Shown one piece after another: positions 58,098-64,000 of a stretch of 64,000 nucleotides of DNA. Position numbers and translations under genes: made by a program. The stretch spans positions 1 through 64,000 of the forward strand of contig CBDFAX010000009.1 in assembly GCA_965245735.1 (NCBI GenBank), given 5' to 3'. Position 1 is the stretch's first letter; each line of letters opens with the position of its first letter. The DNA is from Abiotrophia sp965245735. Lineage in GTDB: Bacteria; Bacillota; Bacilli; Lactobacillales; Aerococcaceae. The notes under the pieces were generated by a model. The model saw only the letters and a list, made by a program, of their open reading frames with translations, searched no databases and had not been told where the DNA came from.

Positions 58098-59752
58098 AGT
58101 GTGGGACTCCCTTCTTGGGCGGCCTCACGAATTTGGCGCGGAGATAGGCCAAAGTAGCGCTTAGTACTATAGGAGAAGTAGTGAGTGTCGGTATAGCCGA
58201 CGGCTAAGGCTATTTCTTGTACCTTGGCTGAGCTAGTTAGTAAGAGCTCTTTAGCCTTATTCATACGAATTTGAATCAAGTGTTCCTTGAAGGATTGTCC
58301 TGTCTCGCGAGTGAATAGAGAGCTGAGGTAGTTAGGGCTGACATGCATTAACTGAGCCAAACGTTTGCCTGTAAAGAGTGGATCTTGATAATGTTGTTGC
58401 ATTAAACGCAAGCCTTGCTGGGTTAGTGATTCTTTGAGGGTTTGGCGTTCGCTCTGGATTAAGAGTAATAACTTTTTGCTGTGAGCCAAGAAGGTCTGCA
58501 TTAAATCCGCTACTGAGGCTTGGTTAGCTGCTACCATTTGAGACATAAAGGACTCAATCAGCGGTGAGTTTTGGATGCCAGTTAGGTTTTGACTGATACG
58601 AATAACCCGTGAAGTTAATTCAAGGAAAAAAAGATAGTCGGCCGAAGGAGTAGAGGATTGGCGATGACTTTGGTTAATTAAGCTCACAATGTAATCCTCA
58701 AACTCAGGGTAGGACGCAATCTTAATCAAAGACAAGAGACGTTGATCAGGGGTCGCATCGTAGTCTAGGTTTGATTCCATCTCGACACTGAAGTCACCAT
58801 AGTAACATAGGGCAGTATTTGGCGCCGATTGGCAGTAATCATAAGCCTGAAGGGCCTGATGGTAGAGGCGCTTTAAGTCCATCAAGTGTGAGGATGCTTG
58901 ACTAATACCCAGGTAGAGGGTGCGTCGATAATTTTTCAGGAAGGTTTGTTGGATATCTTGCAGCAAAAGATCTAGGGTAGCGGAGATATCGAGCTTATCG
59001 TGGCTGAGGATGATGATTAGCTTACCGCCAAAAGGGAAGGCTTCGGCCGGCAAATATTTATGGCAGACTTCTAGGACGGTCTTGCGATAGGATACCCAAC
59101 TAAGCTCTTCGGCAAATAGAATATCTCGCATATCCGGACTGATGGCGTGGATAGGGCTAGCAGACTGGCGTGGACAGAGACTAATGACGGTATAATAAGG
59201 ACCGGGAATTTCTAATTGATAGAGATTAATACGGTTTTGCCAGTAAGAGGTATCTTCCAGGGATAAAGGCTCGGTTACAAGGCTGATAAGCAAACTCCGG
59301 CGGGAGGCCTCAATGGTTGACATGTATTCCCGTGTCATTTCCTGCATATCAAGTGCGCGCTGGCGTTGTGCGTCAAGGTTTTGGCTGACGCGGGCAAGAG
59401 CGGCTTGGATATCTGAAGGTGTAATTGGTTTTAGTAGATACTCTTGGATGTTAAGGCGAATGGCATTCTGAGCATAGTCGAATTTGTCATGGCCACTGAT
59501 AAAGATAATCTTAATAGTGGGATCGAATTCGTAGATGGCTTGACTCAATTCGAAACCGTCCATGAGTGGCATGCAAATGTCAGTAATGACCACATCCGGG
59601 CAAGTTTCTTCTATTATAGCTAGCGCTTCTTGGCCATTGCTGGCTGTGCCTACTAATTCGTAGCCCAAAGAAGCCCAATCCATCAGATTGACAATGGACT
59701 GGAGTACAAAAGTTTCGTCGTCAACGAATACAAGTTTACGTTGGGTTGTCAT
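58094..59752 (-). CDS. Response regulator with AraC-type DNA-binding domain, YesN type
   Basis: 552 residues from the ATG behind AGGAGGG. Receiver domain (about 5-120) with DDE at 11-13, phosphorylated D58 in VITDICMP and K in YLLKP. The middle part is poorly conserved. A C-terminal double helix-turn-helix AraC domain (about 450-552: HVSPNYLSSLFTRETGQSF and AVGYTDTHYFSYSTKRYFG). First gene of the sensor operon. A weak cre-like AGAAAGCGTTACCT lies upstream near 59780. Confidence 0.9.
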   Translation of the reverse strand: MTTQRKLVFVDDETFVLQSIVNLMDWASLGYELVGTASNGQEALAIIEETCPDVVITDICMPLMDGFELSQAIYEFDPTIKIIFISGHDKFDYAQNAIRLNIQEYLLKPITPSDIQAALARVSQNLDAQRQRALDMQEMTREYMSTIEASRRSLLISLVTEPLSLEDTSYWQNRINLYQLEIPGPYYTVISLCPRQSASPIHAISPDMRDILFAEELSWVSYRKTVLEVCHKYLPAEAFPFGGKLIIILSHDKLDISATLDLLLQDIQQTFLKNYRRTLYLGISQASSHLMDLKRLYHQALQAYDYCQSAPNTALCYYGDFSVEMESNLDYDATPDQRLLSLIKIASYPEFEDYIVSLINQSHRQSSTPSADYLFFLELTSRVIRISQNLTGIQNSPLIESFMSQMVAANQASVADLMQTFLAHSKKLLLLIQSERQTLKESLTQQGLRLMQQHYQDPLFTGKRLAQLMHVSPNYLSSLFTRETGQSFKEHLIQIRMNKAKELLLTSSAKVQEIALAVGYTDTHYFSYSTKRYFGLSPRQIREAAQEGSPTL

Positions 59753-59832
59753 GCAAGCCCTCCTAGAAGTAAAATAGGTAACGCTTTCTATCAGTTTAAC
59801 ACAATTTTGGGGGATAGCATAGGGCCCTATAT

Positions 59833-59864
59833 AAAAAGCCACAAGTCATCAGACCTGTGGCTTT
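59833..59864 (-). terminator. Terminator of the secreted DUF5068-like protein gene
   Basis: Stem AAAGCCACA/TGTGGCTTT, extended by inner pairs with one mismatch. Five T follow on the minus strand. Confidence 0.85.
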
Positions 59865-59876
59865 CTAGATTCAAGC

Positions 59877-61094
59877 TTATTTTTTAAGTTGGAAGGTAAT
59901 ATCGCCAGATTTGGTTAAGGACTTAAAGTCTTTGTCATAGAGGTTGACGTTTAAAGTAAGTGAGCGATCTTTGTAGAGATCATAGTCATCCTTGCTGTAG
60001 ACGAATGCTAAGTGGTAAGTATACTCTTGGCCAGGTTCTACTACTTCCTTATCTTTGGCCGGCTCAACTTCAACCATGCCTTCGTGCATTAATTTTAGTT
60101 GGTCATTGAAAACTAAGTTACCAGCGGTCTGGCGGGCGTTCAAGGCAACTTTACCCTTGTTCTTAACGGTAATTTCAGCAGTTAAGACTACCACACCACC
60201 TTTAAGTTTTTCGAAACGGCTAGCCTGATCTTCATTAGGTTTGAAGTCAACGATTTGATAGCCGTTCAAAGTCACATCATAGCCTTCAAAGTTAACGTTT
60301 TGCTTATCAGTACTTGAGCTAATGAGGGTCTTAGTTCCCCAGTTTTCAGCAGTCAGTTTGTCAGGGTAGAATTTGCTAGCTGATGCGCGATTGGCTTCCC
60401 CTTCTTTAGATGTTGGCAGAATAGTAGAGGCCATAGGTACAATCGCATCCGTAAGCTTGTCCCCTTGATTAGCTAACACAACGAGGGTATCAACTGATAA
60501 CGCGCCATTTTTGTTTAATTGTTTGAGGGCGTCGCCACCAATTGCTAGGGCAACAAAGCCGCGAAGCTCAGTTTTAGCCTTAAGTACCTGCTTGGCATCT
60601 ACAACAGCCTTAGGTAGGTCTTTAGTCTCATCTACTAGGTTGTTGTTGTGGCTCACTGCTCTGTTATAGCCTACAATGGAACCAGAGAAACCGCCGGTAA
60701 TGTAGGCATCTTTATCAGAGTCATTCTTAAGGGAGACATCAAGTACAAGAACAGCACCAGTTTGGGTGTTGCCACCAAAAGGAATCTCTAAGTCTTTGGA
60801 AAAATCTTTGAGGGAGATTAAGCTGTAGGCATGGATGGTTTCTGTAACAGGAGCCTTGCCAAAAGTAATAGGGGTTGAGTTTGTGTAAGTCACACTGGCT
60901 TCTTTAGCTGAAGTTGCAGCCTTGATGGCTTCGGATACTGCCTTGAAGTCTGTGCTAGCTTCTGAGCTAGAGGTACTTTCTTGGCTACTAGCGCTTGACT
61001 CGCTGCTTGAAGATTCTGCCAAAGCGATTGTAGGGCCTGCCAAGAGAGCAGTTAATGATAAGCTAGATAGGAATATGCGTAAAGTTTTTTTCAT
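59877..61094 (-). CDS. Secreted protein, DUF5068/DUF4352-like beta-sandwich
   Basis: 405 residues from the ATG after GGAGGT. Signal peptide with ALLAGP before AIALAESS; a Ser/Glu-rich linker (about 28-50); two similar beta-rich parts, about 75-215 (TGAVLVLDVSLKNDSDKDAYI) and about 265-400 (GGVVVLTAEITVKNKGKVAL), each with the VxLxVxxKNxS/G pattern of DUF4352/DUF5068-type domains. Relatives are usually lipoproteins; here the position of the lipobox Cys is Pro. Function unknown. It has its own promoter and terminator. Confidence 0.7.
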   Translation of the reverse strand: MKKTLRIFLSSLSLTALLAGPTIALAESSSSESSASSQESTSSSEASTDFKAVSEAIKAATSAKEASVTYTNSTPITFGKAPVTETIHAYSLISLKDFSKDLEIPFGGNTQTGAVLVLDVSLKNDSDKDAYITGGFSGSIVGYNRAVSHNNNLVDETKDLPKAVVDAKQVLKAKTELRGFVALAIGGDALKQLNKNGALSVDTLVVLANQGDKLTDAIVPMASTILPTSKEGEANRASASKFYPDKLTAENWGTKTLISSSTDKQNVNFEGYDVTLNGYQIVDFKPNEDQASRFEKLKGGVVVLTAEITVKNKGKVALNARQTAGNLVFNDQLKLMHEGMVEVEPAKDKEVVEPGQEYTYHLAFVYSKDDYDLYKDRSLTLNVNLYDKDFKSLTKSGDITFQLKK

Positions 61095-61125
61095 TTCATT
61101 ACCTCCAATAGTAAATCCTAGTAGT

Positions 61126-61154
61126 ATTATAATACAGAATTGAAGAGCATGCAA
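61126..61154 (-). promoter_or_regulatory. Promoter of the secreted protein gene
   Basis: Minus strand TTGCAT (61154-61149), a 17-base spacer and TATAAT (61131-61126). Confidence 0.75.
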
Positions 61155-61166
61155 AGTTGTCTAGTG

Positions 61167-62306
61167 CTATGACTTGATAGGGCCCAAAAGCATGCTAGCC
61201 CAAGCTTCGTGGAGTGATTCTTGATCGGAAGGTTGGAAGAGACCGGCCAAGACGTCGCGATAGAGACGGGATAATTCGTTGTGGCTGAAGTAGGCTTGGC
61301 CGCCACAAGCGCGGATCACCTCTTCGACTGCTATTTTAGAGGCTTCTACGGAACGGTTTTTAAGGGCAGACAGGCGAGGTAACCAGCTCAAGTCATAAGG
61401 TTGATCTTGATCTAAAGCCTGGCAGAAATGATTGAGTTGAGGTGGGATGGCATCCAGTTGGATAGCGGCTTCAGCCAAGCGCCAACGGATGTTCTTGTCC
61501 TGGTCGTAAGTTGTCTGGTTGCTGACGGAATAACGCTTTTTGACGGTTTCTAGTCCCAGTTCGAGGGCTCGTTGGCCAATGCCTAAATAGGTAGCTGCGA
61601 GTAGAATCTCGAAATAAGCGAAAATACCGAAAACGGTGGGATCTAAACTTGGACCAGGAGCCAGTTTGGCCAAGATTTGTTCAGGTCTTACTTGCAGACC
61701 TTTAAGCGTCACGCTGTGTGATTGAGTGGCACGCATACCGAGCGTATCCCAGTTTTCGTGAATCTCTAATTGATTATCTTGTTTGTGGGCATAGGCAAAG
61801 ACGGATAGGGCTTGTTCTTGGCTGGAGTCGGTCGCGAAGGTCACGAAACGACTGCAGGCCTTGATCATCGACAGGAAGACCTTATCGCCGTAGAAAAGAT
61901 AGCCCCCATCTGATTGGGGTTGAGCCTGGCAGATAGAGCCGAAGAGGACGCGGTCGTTAGAAGGTTCCGAGATACCAAAGGCCAGGAGGTGACCTTCAGC
62001 TGCGTCTTTTAGGATTTGCTGACCCGCAGCTTGGTCGTGAGTTACTAGATGGCGACCCAAGCCCACAATAATCTGGTGCATATTAATACCTAGGGCAGTA
62101 CCAGGTGCTGCCTTGGCTAGGCGGGTTTGTTCCTGCACGATTTCTTGAAGTGTGAGGCCGTGTCCGCCATATTCTTTGGGTACAAAGGCCTTGTAGTAGC
62201 CAGCTTCTTTGAGAGCTTGATAGTCTAGCTCAGGAAATTCGTTGCTTCGATCGTAATGATCTGCGCGTTGATGGATAGAATCGAGTAGTGAATCAGATAA
62301 AAACAT
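61167..62306 (-). CDS. Acyl-CoA dehydrogenase-family flavoprotein
   Basis: 379 residues from the ATG after AAGGAG; the longer frame upstream overlaps the promoter. N-terminal helical domain (VPKEYGGHGLTLQEI), middle beta domain (FGISEPSNDRVLFGS, GDKVFLSMI, DTLGMRATQSHSVTLKGLQV) and C-terminal four-helix part (EEVIRACGGQAYFSHNELSRLYRD). The fold binds FAD or FMN. Whether it is a true acyl-CoA dehydrogenase or a monooxygenase of the SfnB/DszC branch cannot be decided. No beta-oxidation genes are near. Divergent from the OmpR regulator. Confidence 0.85.
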   Translation of the reverse strand: MFLSDSLLDSIHQRADHYDRSNEFPELDYQALKEAGYYKAFVPKEYGGHGLTLQEIVQEQTRLAKAAPGTALGINMHQIIVGLGRHLVTHDQAAGQQILKDAAEGHLLAFGISEPSNDRVLFGSICQAQPQSDGGYLFYGDKVFLSMIKACSRFVTFATDSSQEQALSVFAYAHKQDNQLEIHENWDTLGMRATQSHSVTLKGLQVRPEQILAKLAPGPSLDPTVFGIFAYFEILLAATYLGIGQRALELGLETVKKRYSVSNQTTYDQDKNIRWRLAEAAIQLDAIPPQLNHFCQALDQDQPYDLSWLPRLSALKNRSVEASKIAVEEVIRACGGQAYFSHNELSRLYRDVLAGLFQPSDQESLHEAWASMLLGPIKS

Positions 62307-62364
62307 AGCAGACACTCCTTGGAAAGTAGTAAGTAAAATAGATGGATGCTTGATTTCCTTCCTT

Positions 62365-62374
62365 ATTATAACAT
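62365..62374 (-). promoter_or_regulatory. Extended -10 promoter of the acyl-CoA dehydrogenase-like gene
   Basis: Minus strand TGTTATAAT, about 60 bases before the start. Confidence 0.65.
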
Positions 62375-62393
62375 GATTGCTGTGTGTCGCCTT

Positions 62394-62408
62394 GCTAAAC
62401 GCTTGCAA
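62394..62408 (-). promoter_or_regulatory. cre-like element in the divergent promoter region
   Basis: Minus strand TTGCAAGCGTTTAGC fits the CcpA consensus at 13 of 15 positions; it lies between the two divergent -10 boxes. Confidence 0.4.
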
Positions 62409-62430
62409 ATAGCGGCTGATGAGGCAAATG

Positions 62431-62439
62431 TGATACAAT
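62431..62439 (+). promoter_or_regulatory. Extended -10 promoter of the OmpR regulator operon
   Basis: TGATACAAT, 25 bases before the start. Confidence 0.65.
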
Positions 62440-62463
62440 GAGACTAGCAAAAGGAGGGCGAGA

Positions 62464-63144
62464 ATGATGAGATTGTTACTAGCAGAAGATGAATTAGATT
62501 TAGCCAAGGGGATCCAGGCTATTCTCAAGCATCATCATTATAATGTGGATCATGTAGCAGATGGAGAAGAAGCCCTCTTGTTCGCACGCTCCATGGAGTA
62601 TGATGGCCTGATATTAGATGTCATGATGCCTAAGAAATCGGGCTTCGATGTCCTAGCGACTTTACGGAGCGAGGGTTCTCAAGTACCAACCTTGCTTTTA
62701 ACGGCCAAAAACCAAATTGAAGACAAGGTTCAGGGTCTTGACTTAGGGGCGGATGATTATTTAACCAAGCCCTTTGATATGCAGGAACTTCTAGCCCGTA
62801 TTCGGTCTATGTTGCGACGTCCGGCCAACTTGGTAGACAATGATTTGCGTTATGGTGATTTAACCCTCTATCGCCAACGGGCCAGTCTAGCGGTAGGGGC
62901 GGCTGAACTCGCCTTGAATAAGCGAGAGTTTCAACTGATGGAGATGCTTTTGTTGAACCAACAACAGGTTTTGTCCTCCGATTTAATTATGGAAAGAATC
63001 TGGGGCTTAGACTCCGACGCAGAGATTAATGTGGTCTGGGTCAATATTTCGTCCTTGCGTAAAAAGTTACAACAGCTGAGTTCTAAAGTAACGATTAAGG
63101 CCTCGCGTGGCTTAGGTTACCAGTTGGAGGTGGCGCATGATTAA
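62464..63144 (+). CDS. OmpR/PhoB-family response regulator
   Basis: 226 residues; two adjacent ATGs follow AGGAGGG, either may serve. Receiver domain with ED at 8-9, phosphorylated D52 (LILDVMMP), T/K in LLTAK and YLTKPF. C-terminal winged helix (about 130-224) with NKREFQLMEMLL and INVVWVNISSLRKKL. The last segment resembles CiaR (IWGLDSDAEINVV against IWGFDSDTTISVV). The stop overlaps the kinase start by eight bases. Confidence 0.92.
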   Translation: MMRLLLAEDELDLAKGIQAILKHHHYNVDHVADGEEALLFARSMEYDGLILDVMMPKKSGFDVLATLRSEGSQVPTLLLTAKNQIEDKVQGLDLGADDYLTKPFDMQELLARIRSMLRRPANLVDNDLRYGDLTLYRQRASLAVGAAELALNKREFQLMEMLLLNQQQVLSSDLIMERIWGLDSDAEINVVWVNISSLRKKLQQLSSKVTIKASRGLGYQLEVAHD

Positions 63145-64000
63145 AGAGATGCAAGGCCGTTTTGTTCAGATTGCCATGCTATCTTTTACGGCTGTGCTCT
63201 TGTGTCTGCTCCTAGGTTTGAATGGATTAAACTATTGGCAGACGGTTCAAGAGCTGGATGGCGAAGCGAGTCATCTAATGGATCAGAGTCAGAATCAGCA
63301 TCAGGGTGATCAGGAGAGACCCCCTCTGCCGAAGAATCAAGGCTTTGATTGGAGTAGGCTATGGCAGAGCTATCAGGAACCGAATTATCACACGGCTCGT
63401 TATATCTATGCTAAAACCGATGCCGATGGTAAGTTAGTGACTAGCCAATTAGACCGCATGGATGATTATGACCAGGGAACTTTGGCGAATATGCTTAGTC
63501 CACTCTTGAAATCTTCTAAGAACCGGGGCTGGATTGGCGTCCTGCGCTACTATCAGCGGACGAATTCGCAAGGAGAAAAGGAGTGGCTCTTTGTAGATGC
63601 TGGTCGCCAACTTCAGGCGGTAACTCGCTTGGCCATGATTTCGCTGGGTATCTTGGTCTTTACCCTACTAATCGTCTATAGTCTACTTCGATACTTTTCT
63701 AATAGAGCCATTCGGCCTTTGATTAACAATATTAAACGTCAGCAGGAATTTATTAGTAATGCCAGCCACGAGATTAAGACGCCCTTGGCGGTGCTATCTA
63801 CCAATAACGATGTCTTAGAATTGACAGGTTGCAAGAATGAATGGACCCAAAGTAATCGCAGGCAAATCCAACGCTTAAATGCCTTAGTGGAGCAGATGCT
63901 GCAATTAGCTCGCTATGATGAAGGCCGAGTCGCGCTAAATCCAGAGTCTCTGGATTTAGTCGCCATGTTAAAACAAGCGCTGGATGATCTTGGGGGATTG
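63137..64000 (+). CDS. Sensor histidine kinase, partial at window end
   Basis: 288 residues are visible and the frame runs open past the window end. First membrane helix about 12-32, an extracellular loop of about 130 residues rich in Gln, Asp and Ser, second helix about 165-190, then the phosphoacceptor motif NASHEIKTPLAV with H211. The ATPase domain is outside. It is the partner of the overlapping OmpR-type regulator; the lack of a clear HAMP between helix 2 and the H-box is like CiaH. Signal unknown. Confidence 0.9.
   Translation, partial: MIKEMQGRFVQIAMLSFTAVLLCLLLGLNGLNYWQTVQELDGEASHLMDQSQNQHQGDQERPPLPKNQGFDWSRLWQSYQEPNYHTARYIYAKTDADGKLVTSQLDRMDDYDQGTLANMLSPLLKSSKNRGWIGVLRYYQRTNSQGEKEWLFVDAGRQLQAVTRLAMISLGILVFTLLIVYSLLRYFSNRAIRPLINNIKRQQEFISNASHEIKTPLAVLSTNNDVLELTGCKNEWTQSNRRQIQRLNALVEQMLQLARYDEGRVALNPESLDLVAMLKQALDDLGGL

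Overview
The window comes from a low-to-mid GC, non-sporulating member of the Lactobacillales. The evidence is an L-lactate dehydrogenase, a fruRKA fructose operon, an LPETG-anchored antigen I/II-like surface protein, a PcsB/SagA-type secreted NlpC/P60 hydrolase, AGGAGG ribosome binding sites and TATAAT/extended -10 promoters. The pth-mfd-rqcP-divIC-yabR-tilS-hpt-ftsH-hslO-dusB block is the Bacillus arrangement without its sporulation genes. I cannot name the genus; an Aerococcaceae-like coccus (Abiotrophia/Facklamia type) would fit, but this is inference. No rRNA, tRNA, CRISPR array, insertion sequence or prophage gene was seen.

Layout. 1-0.7 kb: end of a P1B-4 metal efflux ATPase and its ArsR-type sensor. 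0.8-3.9 kb: pyrD and an LPETG adhesin. 4-11.7 kb: rpoB-rpoC behind a strong promoter and long leader. 11.9-24.3 kb: genes between rpoBC and the str operon, namely a nucleotidyltransferase, lysS, an operon with a divergent phosphodiesterase (GDPD), a binding protein, an ATPase and a fused permease, then a LacI-type regulator fused to a MalE-like solute-binding domain, an MgtC protein, and small ASCH, GNAT, Nudix and YjbR genes. 24.5-29 kb: rpsL-rpsG-fusA and tuf. 29-30.7 kb (minus): a BcrA-type ABC exporter. 31-34.7 kb: fruRKA. 34.7-35.7 kb (minus): ldh. 35.9-47.9 kb: the pth-to-dusB housekeeping block. 48-51.9 kb (minus): a small membrane protein and mglA-mglC-mglB for galactose/glucose uptake. 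52-55.3 kb: tyrS and a PcsB/SagA-like hydrolase. 55.4-59.8 kb (minus): a YesN/YesM-type regulator and kinase plus a membrane-anchored sugar-binding protein. 59.9-62.3 kb (minus): a secreted protein and an acyl-CoA dehydrogenase-like flavoprotein. 62.4-64 kb: an OmpR regulator and a histidine kinase cut by the window edge.

How parts fit together. The most unusual unit is 14.5-22.1 kb. A cytoplasmic, catalytically atypical GDPD-fold enzyme is co-directional with an importer of the FbpABC/AfuABC class. Next comes a regulator that appears to have taken a complete extracellular solute-binding domain into the cytoplasm as a sensor. A reasonable hypothesis is import and intracellular cleavage or sensing of a phosphorylated metabolite. 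In the 48-60 kb region, a three-component sugar sensor (response regulator, kinase, anchored binding protein) lies near a galactose-type ABC importer. Two promoters of that importer share one element at the same distance from the -10 box, suggesting one common regulator. Exported proteins that are usually lipoproteins in Gram-positive bacteria lack a lipobox cysteine here.
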